A stretch of 64,000 nucleotides of DNA from Odontesthes bonariensis. Lineage: Eukaryota > Chordata > Actinopteri > Atheriniformes > Atherinopsidae. Below are positions 12,843-26,187 of the stretch, one piece after another. Below the pieces are notes generated by a model that was not told the origin of the DNA, did no database searches, and worked only from the letters and a program-made list of their open reading frames with translations. The stretch is taken from positions 19,211,536-19,275,535 of the forward strand of contig NC_134524.1 of NCBI RefSeq assembly GCF_027942865.1, read 5' to 3'. How positions within the stretch are numbered: position 1 is the first letter of the stretch; each line of letters opens with the position of its first letter. The position numbers were made by a program, and so were the translations under genes.

Positions 12843-13600
12843 TCTTTTTTCTTTTTTTTAACCAAGTTTTATTGGTATTCATATGTATTTACACATATCT
12901 TTTAGTTTACAACAGATTTTTTTTTTTTCTGTTACATACATATGAAAAAGAAAACTCCAATGTTTCTCATGAAATGTATAAACTGAACAATCAAAGAAAT
13001 AACAGTTTGGCAAACACTCAGTCATCCGACTGTTTCTGACATTCTCCTAGATCACACTTGGACGGTTCTGAGATAGCGTAGATTGTTTATGTTTCACATT
13101 GGCCGGTTTAAGTATTTGCTTACAGGGCCCCATCTTTTTGAGAAAATGTCCATCTTTAGATGAAGGTGTGCTGTTATCTTCTCCATCACGTAAACCCTTT
13201 TCACCCTCTCCTGCCACTGGGGTATTGTGGGAGGGAGCGGTTTTAACCACAAGACAGTTATCATCTTCTTGGCTATTAATAATAGGACATGAAATAGATG
13301 CAGCTTCATTTTTTCCCATCTTCCCTTAGGGAGTGCTCCTATGATATAAAATTGTGGGGTCAGACGTAAATCAATGTTTGATATGGAGAATATTTCTTTC
13401 TGAATCCCTTCCCAATAGTTTTTCAACTTTGGGCAGTCCCAAAATATGTGTGTGTGGCCTCCTATCTGGCGACAATCCCTCCAGCACAAATTTGTTTTGT
13501 TACTATCAAATTTGGAAGTTATGGAGGGGGTACCCAGCACTTTTTAAAGCCATGAACATGTGCAATCCGTATAATCTCTAGGCTGTTATGGGCCGTGGAA
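12843..13600 (-). mobile_element. L1-like LINE, 3' end, truncated
   Basis: Minus-strand translation gives a typical C-terminus of an L1-type ORF2: LCWRDCRQIGGHTHIFWDCP followed by a KNYWEGI stretch, then a short ORF end. The 3' terminus is an A-rich tail, AATAAAACTTGGTTAAAAAA on the minus strand near 12878-12850. Sequence to about 13960 may belong to the same insertion but is frame-broken. It lies upstream of the fhip1a first coding exon. Confidence 0.7.
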
Positions 13601-14809
13601 AAGATATGGCGGTTCCGTTGGATGGTTTTTGTCGGTAAAATATTGATCAGTGGATTATCTGGAATCTTTATGGGTTAATTTTTACTTTGTGGTTGGCATT
13701 GATTGCACCTGCTGTGGTAACCGTATTGAAAAATGCTTTTTGTCAGTCAAAACAAAAGAGCCTTATCTTTCCAACTGTGTGTCTCTTGTGCACCTTCTAA
13801 TACACAGCAGAAAACAGCTGATGACCCACTGGCAGGCCATCGGTCTTTCAAAGGGTTAATTTTCCTTAAAAACATCCCCTTTCGCTGGGAAACCCACACT
13901 TCCGTTCTGCGGAGAGCTCTCAGTCAGATCTCAACCAAACCAAACACCAATGGGAGATTATGAATCAATGTGTTCCCCACCATCGTCATGTGTGATGTCT
14001 GTGAGAACAAAGAGCATCCATGTGTTGTCCCAACGATAAAATATATTCTTAGACTGATTTCCTTGCTTCCATGCTGTCCCTAGTTTCATTTTATTTCAGT
14101 ACATTATGAGAATCAGAGTAGAGATGGCAGGAAGGTAATCCATCACAATGGACTTTATTTTTAGTTGCTCTCGTGGCACAGCTCCAGGAATGGTATGATG
14201 GCGAATCTGGATTATATTTCTGATTCCAACTTTGAAGTTTACACAGAAATAACACTAAACCTGTGTGTTACGTTCAATCTGAGAATCTTTCATTCCTCAC
14301 TTGTCCTTTTTATATCTGGTCTCCTCCTTTTCGAAGAAGTAACTCAACAGAGATTATGTCTCTCATTTAGTTTAGAAACTAGCGACGGCCAAGGCTGGAA
14401 CAGGAACTATGGGTCAGCAGCAGCAATAAGCAAACAGGAAAAAGTGACACCGCGTCGAGTTCCACCCTGGGCGTTCCGGGGAAATTCCACAAATACCCAT
14501 GGAGGTCTCCAAGATATCTCCCTGCAGTGTTCTTACCTCTGTGCTGCTGCTGCTGCTGCTGCTGCTACGTCATGGGTGAATGAACCGAGCTGCCTGGCAT
14601 CCTGAAGGAGAAAGAGCGACACGAGACAAAGGTTGTAAACTGTTTGAAGCACACATACACGAGCCTAAACTTTATTCTTCAATCATGCTGTTTGTCCCCA
14701 CAAGGAAGGCAAGCCCCTGCTATGTGAGTGTGTAAACACATTCATGTCCCCACAACATGGGTAAGACATATACCCACAGAGATTCATCCTTTACCATCTG
14801 GGACCCTAA

Positions 14810-14811
<2 letters not shown>

Positions 14812-14848
<37 letters not shown>
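14812..14848. repeat. (GT)n microsatellite
   Basis: About 18 uninterrupted GT units. Confidence 0.97.
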
Positions 14849-14850
<2 letters not shown>

Positions 14851-14913
14851 GATAAACAGTTGGATTTTGGTCCAATATGCTGTGTGGTCATCACGTTGTC
14901 ATTACAGGGTGTG

Positions 14914-14917
<4 letters not shown>

Positions 14918-14991
<74 letters not shown>
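14918..14991. repeat. (GT)n microsatellite
   Basis: About 37 uninterrupted GT units, the longest of the window. The minus-strand reading frame of Thr-His repeats here is an artefact. Confidence 0.97.
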
Positions 14992-14995
<4 letters not shown>

Positions 14996-15438
14996 TTCTA
15001 TGTTTGTGAGTTTTTGACCTTGGAATTCTGAACATTTTCTCTTGACTGGTGGTATTTATACGGAGACATTCATGTAGCTTTCGAACAGAGTTCTGTTGAA
15101 CACAATTGTCTGCACAGCAACATTTAAAATTAAGTCATTTAAATGTGTGTGAGAGAGACCGCAATTTACATTTATTTAGACTATGTAATAGGGTGTGCAA
15201 AGAGCCCCTTGAGTTGTAGATTTTGGGGTCTACAAAGGTCCTCACTTTGGGAGACATTCAGACAGGTCTGTTTGAGGGTTTCGACTCAGCGTTATGAGAT
15301 ACGGGGCTTGGGGACTGCATCAGGTCAGTGACTGTCCTCACAAAGATATAAGGAAAAATGTGTGTCCGTTTCAGACAGAGAGGGGGAAAAAACAGAAGTA
15401 ATCTGAGATGAGACAGCTATGTTTAATCCCAAGCCAGC

Positions 15439-15442
<4 letters not shown>

Positions 15443-15495
<53 letters not shown>
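15443..15495. repeat. (GT)n microsatellite
   Basis: About 26 uninterrupted TG units, third of a cluster of GT arrays within 700 bp. Confidence 0.97.
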
Positions 15496-15496
<1 letters not shown>

Positions 15497-16295
15497 AATC
15501 AGACAGTCTCATGCCATCACACAAACCAGGGATTAAACACACACCCACAGAGACTGACCTGAAGTCTTTTCTGACCTGTTTAAAATTGTATTCCTGTTCT
15601 TCAGGCATTTAGCTGATTGGGATTGGACTTCCATATGACAACAGAACACTTAGGTGTTATGTTTACAGGCGCTTCAGAAGCATTTTCTCTCAAACCTGAT
15701 GTGGAGATCAAAACCTAAACGTTTAGATAGGTCTCAAGTGCTGCACAGCCGTTGCGTTCTGCCATACTTTTCTAAATCAGCAACATAAAATAAAGTGAGC
15801 TTGAGTTTATCTCAAACAGCAGAGCAGAAAGAGTGAAACCGTAAACCCATCCACACACTGATCTACACAAATGTTCACATTCTGAGTTGTGCAGATTGCA
15901 ACATAAAGCAGCTGGAGTTTCTGAAGGTATACACCTCATCGATAAGAGTCAAACTGAGAAATCAAAACTTTATAATCAGCTGATCTGCTGATGAAAAGCC
16001 TAAAGTGAGGAGTTCACACTCCCAAACCTCAAACCCACATAAATGACCATTAAAATGATTGAAAGAGGTGGCTTATCTATCAATTTTCTTTCACTTGACG
16101 TTTTCATTTATCATTGAAATCTCCTTATTTCTGTGTATTTCAGATGATTATTATAGGTTATATTAACACTACATGTTATATTTTTGTCTTGCCCAATTAT
16201 CATTCGCAATCTTTTGGCTGGATTACAAAAAGGGCAATGTGTGCAGCTGCAAAGGACCCCGGATCTACAGGGGCCCACAAAGCTCCAATTCTGGT

Positions 16296-16545
16296 CCATC
16301 CATCCATCCATCCATCCATCCATCCATCCATCCATCCATCCATCCATCCATCCATCCATTATCAGTACCCGCTTTATTCAACTCAGGCAACACCTCGGAA
16401 CATTGTGGACAGGCCGCCAGTCCGTCACGAGGTCAACGCGGAGACAAACAACCGTGCGACCTCACACTCACTCTAAGGGTCCATTTAGAATCACCAGTTA
16501 ACCAGACTGCCCTGTTGACAACGCGCGCATCGGGAGAACATGCAA
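16296..16545 (-). mobile_element. L2-like LINE 3' end with (CATC)n tail
   Basis: A perfect CATC tetranucleotide array at 16296-16359 is followed by sequence resembling the 3' untranslated region of fish L2-type elements read in antisense: a TACCCGCTTTATTC start, a GGACAGGCCGCCAGTC segment, GACAAACAACCGTGCGA, and CGGGAGAACATGC at the end. In this family the GGATG tetranucleotide marks the 3' terminus, so the insertion points to the minus strand. Confidence 0.7.
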
Positions 16546-17019
16546 AAAATCCATCTTAATCGTTTGTTAATCGGTTTGATCAAGTTGTTTTTGTTTTTCT
16601 GCAAACTGAACAGTTCAGGTGAGGTCAGCCACTGTCTACGGAAGCCGAGAACATCCTTGCTTTTGTGGTTACTTATTTTGAAGCCATCACCTGTGATCGT
16701 GACAAAACCATCTTAGGTTTCAACATCAACGGCTGATTTTTGATTCACTCAAAATTGAGCTGCTCCCACTTAGATGCTTGACTTAATTTCTCTTTATCAC
16801 TGTCGTGCCAGTTGTGGAGGATCTATGGCATAAAATCAAGGCAGGCGTGTGGAATTCTATTTCTATTTTCTATTTGTTTAGTAAATCGCTCCTCTTGAGC
16901 ACAGACCGTGACGTCTGTGGGCGAAGAACACCAGCAGCTGCCCATCGGGCGATCCCCTCCCGTTTGCAGTGACGGCAAAACAAACATTATCGAACTAACA
17001 AAGTACATTCACCTGATAT

Positions 17020-17165
17020 ATTAAGTTGTGAGATAATTATACGAATATATTCATTATCACAACAAAACGATCATTGTCATGATCGTCTCATGATCACAAA
17101 ATCAATTTGTGGTCCCGAGATAATCAGATTATAAAAATAAAAAAAATTGAAATCGTGCATGGCCT
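17020..17165. repeat. Degenerate ATGATC/GAGATAAT repeat
   Basis: Irregularly repeated words such as GAGATAAT, ATGATC and their complements, ending in a GCATGGCCTCTCTAGGCTTCC block. It resembles a decayed, palindrome-rich transposon interior. Family not assigned. Confidence 0.4.
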
Positions 17166-19983
17166 CTCTAGGCTTCCATAACTTCCACTTTCAATAGACT
17201 TTTAAACTATAGAGACAGTCCTTGATAACTGAATGTTTAGTGTAAGAAACGTCCCAAATTAGAGGAATACTTGTGTATAATCCATTTAAATGTTGAGTTT
17301 TATTGACACAGGAAACCACAAGTAATAGTAGTGTCGTAAATATTCACATCGGACGAGCTGGTTCCAGAATGTTTTTTGCCATTTTTTGCTTGAAAAATGA
17401 AATGAGTGAGTGGTCCAGATGGTTGCCGTTCATGACAACAAGCTATTTGATTTGCAATTTCAGCTGGTGCTGACTGGAAGTCTTTTAAATCACCGATAAA
17501 CACCTGCCAAAATATGTTAATGGAGTTAATCAATGTGAAATTTTTCAGGATATCAGTAACCCGGTGGACAGAACGTATGTTTCAGTGCACTGTGACGTCT
17601 GTAGATTTGACGTCTCTTCCGCAGGAGGCGATAAAAGTCTCCTAATCTCTTCCACAACATTTTCTTTTATTTCCGTGTTTGGATTTTCAACAGTATTGCT
17701 GTTGAACAGTCTGCTCTAAATGCACTTGAGCACAACCGCACAGGTTGTGTTGTGTGTGTGTGTGTGTCCAGGTCAGTGAACCATGAGCATGAACGCTGCT
17801 TCACCTTATTAATACTGCTTACATCACACATGTCCACAGGTGGACCAGCATTACTCAGCAGAACATTGGAGAGCGGGAACAGAATGCAGAAAATTGAAAA
17901 ACAATATAAAATATATTCAGAAATGAATATTTTGTCATTGCTCTACTGAGGATCATTTACTCAGTTTGTATTTCCCCACACATTTAAAATCTTTTTGCCC
18001 TAATTCATCTTATTTTTATTCTAATTCATTGAATCCCTCATTTGATCATTTCTTTGCACATTCATCATCTTCTTACTCTTTATTCTCTAAAGTTTGCACT
18101 CACTCATCCAACTTTTATCACCTCATTTCTCTAATCTGAGCAATTCCATTTTTCAATATTTACTTATTATACTGTCATTACTAGTGCAATGCATGTCCTG
18201 TCATAGCTATCAGCTTGTTATTCTGTGTATGACAGTTAAGCCTCCAAGTGTGACACGGTCAACATTTCAATGTGTCGTGATGGCTTTTTCATGACCAAAA
18301 CAAAGTCTTTTTGGGGGTAACCTGTACCTGCCTTGAGTTGGCTGACGTTTCGTACCTCGGCGGTGTCTTTAACTCTTGCCCCTGGGACCAAAAGTAAAGG
18401 AAAATCGTTGAAAACTCCGTTGTCGTCCAGGAACGAATAGAAATCCCGAGGTTTGTTGTTTTAAAGCCGAGCTGTGTTGTTTCGGTGTGCCGTGTCGGTT
18501 CTGAGGCTTTAAGCGGCTCAGCTGTCAATCACTCTGTGGCTGGCCTCGAGGTACCGTTGTAGCCCCGCCCACTGGAAGCCCCTCCCTCACAGAAAAGGCA
18601 CAAAGGAGAGATTAATGCTAATCAATGCTACAGACCTCTAACCTGCCCCGTGCAGCATATTCAGACTTTTTAGACTCTTAGTTTTATTCTCTGTGAATAT
18701 CCTCGTGACAGATTTCAATTTGAAAACGTTCAACAAGTCACCAAGTAAACCAGAAAACTTGTTTTGACATGTACATAAATTATAGAAAAATAAACAAGAT
18801 TAGGCAATCTGACTAAATCACACGGCATATGAGACAAGAAATTATTTTCTACAATTTCTACAATCTCAACTGGTTAATGTGAAACGTAGTGAAAAAGTAG
18901 TTAGTTATCCAGAGCCAAAAGAAGTGCCGTCACATCACTTTGTTGTGTCCAAGTGGACAAACTAATAATTCAAACGGCCATCATTGCAAGGAAATGCAAC
19001 AAGTCATCAAAAACTCTTGGTATGTTTACATGAAGATGAAGGGGAAAGGGGAAAACCGCCTCTTAATTTTGGATGTACACAGGTGGATATTTTGTTAGTA
19101 GAACACTTGATTTGTAGCTTATATCTAAGGTCTACAAGTAGCAAGTCGTATAGTTTATCAGTTGTAGTATTAGTTTAATATCTGTTTTTTTTTTTACTTC
19201 ATATCATCCAGTTTTCATTGATAAAAATACAAAAAAAAAGAAGTATAAGGGAAAAAAAAAAGAGTCAATGAGGAACCTAAACAAGATAGATAGATTTTTA
19301 CAAAGGATCCATTAATCTGTGTGTGACTGCAGGTTAGCGTCTGGTGTTTCAGGCCAGCATGAGGTGTTAATCTGCTGCCAGAACAATGAACACAGGTCAC
19401 CAGCCAAACTCATCCTCATCATCTGGCTCACAAAGTGACCTCATTTCAGATAAAATAATGTGATCATCTTTCTTTTTTTCTATTATTTGCTTTATTGGTA
19501 CCATCTAATAAAAAACATTCATATTTTATGTGAACATGATCATATTTAGGATTTGTGTAATATTGAGCATTCTTTGGTTAGTGTGAAATGTTTATAAAGA
19601 GGTTTACTGATGGCAAATAATATCAAAGATAGTCATCTTAGTCCATGACTGAATAAACCCGAGTTTATCACTTAATATGAGCTGGACAGGTGTCTGCAGC
19701 TCGTCTTTATGTGAAAACATTTTCCCCCTGCATGCTCTTTAATTAGCTTTTTTTTTTTAGTGTGTACAGTTAAAATTGAAAAAGCTTTTTTTATTTTCAT
19801 CTAGATATGACAAAATTAAGCTCGCTGCCCTGTTTACATGCACTTATTTGGTAAGATTTCAATTACAACACCAGACATGACTTGGTTAGACTCCATAAAG
19901 TGACTCCACTTTCAGTGCTGATCAATGGGGCCCTCTAGTGGCAAAATCTTAAAACTACAACTGAAATATTTACACATTTATGC

Positions 19984-20353
19984 TTAAAGCCATAATGTGT
20001 AATATTTCACGTTGTCTATTAACAAATTTGAGTCTTATCATTCACAAGTATTACCTCAATCGTTATTAATTACCTCCATCACAAAAGTGCAGTGTTCTTA
20101 TATTCTTTATATTCAGCATGCGAATGTACATAAGAGTGTTACACCCCAATGGATGTCGCCATGTTTCTCCGCCATTTTTAAACTACGGGATTTGTAGAAG
20201 GACATGTCATCAGCTTCGCATTTTCCGTTTACACATTGGAAACGGAAAATGCGAAGCTGATGACATGTCCTTCTACAAATCCCGTAGTTTTAAAATGGCG
20301 GAGCGACATGGAGACATTCATTGTCCGTGAAATATTACACATTATAGCTTTAA
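19984..20353. mobile_element. Hairpin MITE with TTAA target duplication
   Basis: TTAA at 19984-19987 and 20350-20353 flank 23-bp terminal inverted repeats at 19988-20010 and 20327-20349, starting AGCYATAATGTGTAATATTT with one mismatch. Inside, arms 20147-20230 and 20240-20323 form an 84-bp inverted repeat with five mismatches, all in the outer half, around a 9-nt loop at 20231-20239. No transposase is coded. The TTAA duplication suggests piggyBac-type mobilisation. Transcribed through, it would fold into a long dsRNA-like hairpin. Confidence 0.85.
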
Positions 20354-20879
20354 TCAGCTGAGAAATATACACATCTCTCATTCCAGTAATAACAGTGATA
20401 TCCTAATAACCAAAATTTGACTTTTGCAAAAAGCAACTTCAAAAGAAAAATCATTTTCCATTTTTTTATTTGTCTTTGGAAATGTTCTTGGGCAAATTTA
20501 GTGCAGCCATTGAATATGAAGTAAAAAGGAAAGTAGGGGGGGGGGGGGTGTATATCATTGTGACCAAAGCATAGAAGAAAATGTTTTTGTCTCAGATAAC
20601 GAAACAGGTGCTTGTCTAGACTTGTTAATACCTGTTTACATTCCTACTCCGCTCACTGTCATTCTGAGTCAGTCTCTCTTTCTCTGTTGTGTTAGTCGTA
20701 CACTGACTATATTTGCTTCTTGCTGTTATTCACGTCCAAAAAGGAAGTTCTGTTTGCAGAGAGGCTCCAAACAAACAAATGCACATTCTGTGCACTTCCC
20801 TCTTTAATCGTATGCATCTTTTAATGTGGTTATGATGTATATTTGCATTTCTAGCCCAGCTTGTAGCAGGGTGCTAAAG

Positions 20880-21480
20880 ACTATGAATGCCAATGTCGTC
20901 AATATGTAGTTGTTTTATGTCCATGTAGCTGTTTTAGATCTATTGAAGGTGAAATTCTCATTATTATTAGTCATTTAAGTTGTCTCTAGTGTCTTTGTTC
21001 AAGGTGTTTTGAATCTTTTTTTTGTCTTCTTCAATGTGTGCGTGTCTCTTGGTAACAACATTGCGTTTTCATAGTGTTAGCTTCTACTTTTGTAATTATT
21101 TTGAGTTTGTTTGAAATTGTATCAGGTGTATTTGTGTGTGTTATATGTGTGTTTGCTGAAATGTAGCCGTTTTGAGATCCTATGGTTGTTTTGTACTCGT
21201 TTGTGGTTATTGTGTGTCTCCTTAAAATTGGTACCTGTTTGTAATCACACAGTGTCACTTTGTAGATGTTATTTGGCATCCCTGAATTGTTTTTGGGCCT
21301 TCGTGTTTTGTATCCTTTGGTGATAGTGTGCATTTGAAGTAGTTTTGCAGCGATTTTACATTACTGTGTTAATTTGTGTGGTTAATTTCTATTTTCATTC
21401 TGGGTCTTTAATCTTTCAGCGTTTCTAGGTAGTTCTTTTGTGTACTGTTTGACGTTTGTTGTTATTTGTATCTTTTTATG
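20880..21480 (+). repeat. Degenerate TTTGTRGTTGTTTT-type minisatellite
   Basis: Loose repetition of words such as TGTAGTTGTTTT, TGTAGCTGTTTT, TGTGGTTATTGTGTGTCTC and CACTTTGTAGATGTTA, on one strand only. This is the style of a decayed fish minisatellite. It ends about 170 bp before the CRE site and 550 bp before the sh3d19 start codon. Confidence 0.45.
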
Positions 21481-21649
21481 TATCCCAATAGTTTTGCATT
21501 GTTTTGCATGTATCCGGGTATTCTTTTATGCAAGTATAACTTATTACTGTTCTATGTTGCACACTTCCTTCACCATTTTCAAAACGTTCGTTCAAATTAT
21601 TGTTAGAAAAGTCAAATATATCTTGTTCGTCCCTTTTTCTTTCAGTTGG

Positions 21650-21657
21650 TGACGTCA
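21650..21657 (+). promoter_or_regulatory. CRE palindrome (TGACGTCA) upstream of sh3d19
   Basis: A full consensus cAMP-response element palindrome lies 371 bp upstream of the sh3d19 ATG, at the start of a GC-richer segment (21650-22120) that contains the 5' UTR and exon 1. No TATA box is evident. CREB/ATF binding is inference. Confidence 0.45.
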
Positions 21658-22027
21658 CTGACAGGGGTGGTGGGAAACAGGGAAGCTTGGAGAAAGTCAC
21701 CCGAGATACAACGCAACGGCAGTTTGTGTGGAAGTAGCTGCTGCTTTTAAACTGCTTTACGCTTCGACAACTTTTGAACACAAAAGCAAAGACTTTGACA
21801 AACCCCGTGAGTCATTTCCGGCCTGAAAAGCTGACTTTGTTTGGGTGAACTTAAGCCCCTAAGTTGTTGTTGTTGTGGTGGTGGATGTCAGCGACGACGG
21901 GGACACAGGAGGAGGAGGAATAATGTTGCCGCTGTCTCTGTTCTGACCCAGCTCCATTTTCCCCTGGCACGCAGCAGAAGATAAGAGGGGATAGCGAGGG
22001 AAAGAAAGAGGACATAAAGGGGGAGAA

Positions 22028-25000
22028 ATGGCCGAGGCACGGTCCGAAGAAGAGGAGGAAAACATGAGGAGAGACACTCGGGAACAAGTGGTCCGGCGAC
22101 AGCCGAACAGCTCCGGAGGTAAAAGAGCAAAAAAATGCTAATTTGATTGGCCTGTTTTACCGATTGCACCTGCTGTCCATTCAATATGTCGACTTCTGTG
22201 GGGGAAATACGTTGTCACATGCAAACTGCCTTGACTATACTGGAAATATAAACTTAAAACTGAAACAAGCGCAAAAAGAATACGCTATATTTATTTGGTA
22301 TTATGTTTGTGGAATATGCAACAGTTTGTTATGGGATACGGTGCTTATTTTGCCACGGTGGGGGATCTCATGTACTGCTTCAGGATGTCCCTTTCTGTGG
22401 TATTTGGAGGTATCAATACTGATACAAGTATCTCTTCTGTACATTTTGGGTTCAGATATCAGTAACTTAGTGTTCCAACACTAGATGCACCGTGCAGAAT
22501 GAGTACAGACAGTCTCAGTCAAAGGTCAAGTTTGGTGAAACTTTGTCATGTTAAGAGCTGAAATGGTTAGCTGATTTACATTGTCTGTCCATACTTCTCC
22601 CTAGTTTAGCCTTTCTTTAGCTCTTTAACATGTTCAGCTTGGTGTTTCTTTAAACTCGACCAAATGTCTGATCAGCTATAAATCAATAATGAAAACCCCC
22701 AGATCTGTATTAAAGCTAAAAGACTATGTGTTTAAATAAACTGCTTACTTTTAGCATACAAGCACTCATAGGTAGATTATAACTAGAAGCAAACCATATG
22801 GTATAAGTGTGGGTTGGGACTGTTGAAACCCAAAGCCATAAATTCTTAAACCAACATGTAAGCATATCACTATTTTGGTCAAAGTTCGCACAGGCATGCG
22901 TAAACCACACTCAGAGACATTCATGTACTGTTGCAGGCCTGTGCCAAGACTTCCAGCCATTAGTTTAATGGACAAGTCTTCCCCTTTGTGTCCATGTCTG
23001 GGTCTCATTCAGGGAAATACGAGTAATACTTTAACATATCTTGACTCTTTAAGGCTATTCTTTGTAGTTGCATAAGTGAGACTGGCGTATAATTATGAGG
23101 AAACCCTTAAGATGATGCCTTCAGTTCTGCCCTGTGGCTAGGGCGGGTACATCTGAACACCGTTTTAAACGATTATAATGCTGAAAACCCACCAATTTTA
23201 CGTTGCGTAAAACAGTTTTTCCCCTTTGTGGCTGATTTGCAGAGTTCTTAGATTATCACAGCATTCAGGTGACTTGACAGGTTGCTGTTTTGGATCTTAC
23301 CGCAGCAATGACGAGACAGAGGGAGCGGTTAAATATGCTGCTTTGATTAGTTTTTTCAGTTATTTTAAATGTGAAATAATATTTGATACCAAACTTTACC
23401 AGGTGTGGTCCCCCCACCCCCCTTAGCTTTTATTTTTTAGATGTCTTGATATTTGAGAAGCAAGAAAAAATATACATTAGATATGTGTAAGGTTTATTGA
23501 TAGATTTTTGAGGCCGTTCAGTCAATTTCTGTAACAAAAACAGATTTTCACTCTCTGGCAACCGTTAACATTGAGACACGGAGGCCTCACTTACGATGCA
23601 GCAAAGTAGAAAATGAACAAAAGACAAGAGAAAAACAAATAAGAAACAAAGGAAGGGTGATAGAAAATATTTTTTTTAAATGTAGTTTAATGAAAAACAA
23701 ATTAAGAATAATTTGAGCAGTTTAAATTTGAGAGCAAATGCATGAACCGAAACAAGAAAAACTGCGAGTGCAATGAGATTTAAGCCTGAATTGTCCCTGG
23801 GGTAAAAATGAGGTAGGCCTCAGATTGCTCTTCAAGTTATTCCAGGTTTCAGGGGCACTGTAGCTATGTTTCCAATTATTCACAAGTCAATGCGAAGCCA
23901 CAACATGTTCATACAAATGAACTTGGCAGTGTCATGTTGCCAATTTTTTTTGTTGTAGGCCAGATGCTATTGGCTGTAATTCAGTAGAAGAAGTAGTTGT
24001 CCTGAGTGAAGAGGACCATTAAAGACCCACAACACGAAAGTAGAGAGCGTGCTACTATATCTGATATATTATATTGTTGAAGACGTCAGTGAGTTTATTT
24101 CTTTTCTGTAAAGTTCATTTCTGATCATACATGTGTTTAAACCAAATTTTTTTTCAATTTTAAAGCTTCGATATAAACGCCATTTGATTCTTATGACATT
24201 TAAATGAACAGGCTTGTGTAGGGATTCCTCTACCGCCGCAGATTTAGCCATATTGTTTGGCCGGATTGCAGATTATGTTGGAGAGGATAGAGCTGGATTT
24301 AAACTTTAGTTAAAAGCGCAACACACAGTCAGCGTCTGCATTCAGGGGATTTTGGTCTTATTAAAGGCTTATTCTGTCGATTGTTGAAGTTCCCACTTTG
24401 TTTGGCAACTTTCAAAAGTCATGGTCACATCTTTTTGAAAATAACGGCATCGTATCAAGTGGTACTAGTCTGAAAGGGAAACAAGTGTTTCAGATAATAT
24501 ACAGCTCTGTGGACATCACTGACCAGGACTTGTCTACATGGATGAGTTTTCAAAACAGACTAGATTATCCAAAAATGTTTTTTTTTTTTTCTCTTTTTCA
24601 AATAAATTCTTTCATAGCTCCACTCCTAAGAAAAACAACTGTTTTATATTATGTATTTATCAAGGATGTGATAAAAGTACACACACACAGCTGTCTGAAA
24701 GGGGTCCTGGTTTTGTTTCCAGGTGGTTTTTGAAAGGGGAAACCGCAGAAAAAAAACAAAAAACAGGTGTTTTGCATTTGAATGGAAGGTGATCTGACAG
24801 AGAGGTGCTGTGCAATAAGAGCCACGAACCTGAGGGTGAGCTGTTTAATCCGTGGCCCAAGTTTCCTTTGGGAAAACTGAGCACCTTTGACCTCGTGTGA
24901 GTGTGGCCTGATGAGAAAAACACTGGAAAACTGAACAAAGTTGAACACACCTAATTTATTTATGAGCTAAAACCCAGAAGGTCTGGATTCAAAATATTAA

Positions 25001-26147
25001 AACCGAATTTGTTGATCAAGATCTGTGGCAACTTAGATAGGCGCAGCTACACACGTATATGTTGCTTTTAAACCTTAAGGCTTAGTGAAGGTTTAACCCC
25101 TAAAACTAGTTTGATGCTACCAGCAGAGAAAAGATATCTTGCTGTGTTTGGAGTCGCTCGGGTTTCAGAAACACTGGAACACAAAGGTGTGGCAGTTTCA
25201 TTTTAGAGCTGCAACAATGAGGGAATTATTGACTATTTTTCAGTCAAACAAATGTTTATCCAGTGATTATAGTGCTACATTTGGCTTTAAGAAATGACTG
25301 TTGCTGCGCTTCTTCTCTTACCTCTTTAACCACCTTTGGCAGAGCAAAGCCCGGTTTTGATTTTGAGGTTACAAGCTGCCACTTGCATTGTCGTCTTTAC
25401 ATTACATTTACATTACGGTCATTTTGCAGACGCTTTTAACCAAAGCGACTTACAATAAGTGCGTTCAACATTGGTAGGCAAAAGAACTTCAGGTCACAAG
25501 AAATCATAAGTGCATTTCCTTCCAAAACCAAACAGATAAGAGCAAAACTAGTGCTAAACTAGTCTTGAACAATGACAGTCAATATTAGCTGCATTAAAAA
25601 AAAAAAAAAAAAAAAAAAAAAGGGAGATCTTTGTCTGTGAACTTTTAATTTGCACATTGTAGAGCTCACAAATGAAAAGATCGCATTTGAGTCAACTTTG
25701 TTACCCAATGATAAGTATCTATTAAAATTTGGCTTCGACAGATGAGGTACCGCCCCGACATAACAGCTTGGAGAGTCTTGATCAACGGCACTGTTGTGAT
25801 TTAAAGCAAACTTCTTAGGCATCACAAAAATGAATTGTTAATCATATTTTTTCCCTTTCTTTAGTGTCTATTTCCCTTTTAATCTGATCAATTTGTCACT
25901 TGATGTAACACAGTAATGCGCACTTCTGCGAGCATTTGTTGCTCAGTCTGTCTGCTGCTGTTGTGCAATGGAACTCAAATGTGCAATTATGTTGAGCCAA
26001 GGTCTCTCGGGTCTCAAGAAATTAGTTTCAGATTTTGTTCACATCTGTCACGGTTATTTTTTTTCTGACTAAAAAGAGTGTTTTGTTCCACAAAATGAAG
26101 AATCATTGATCCACAGTGCGCTGCCATTAGCTCATAGACTGAAGAGT

Positions 26148-26187
<40 letters not shown>

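Larger units (their letters stand above)
13961..19983. other. Divergent intergenic region, left part
   Basis: This lies between the 5' ends of fhip1a and sh3d19. Apart from the microsatellites, the L2 end and the degenerate repeat listed separately, I see no coding exon. In human DNA the protease gene PRSS48 lies between the two genes; no serine-protease motifs (GDSGGP or TAAHC type) were seen here. A GC-richer block at about 18310-18600 is unexplained and may be repeat-derived. Confidence 0.5.

Noticed and set aside
14165-14605. 146-codon plus-strand open frame ending in an alanine run
   Set aside because: The alanine run comes from a GCT trinucleotide repeat; no domain or gene context.
14812-15495. 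Regularly spaced repeats considered as a CRISPR array
   Set aside because: They are simple GT arrays in a vertebrate genome, without distinct repeat and spacer units.
16114-16559. Several frames coding Pro-Ser-Ile-His repeats
   Set aside because: Produced by the CATC tetranucleotide array of an L2 tail.
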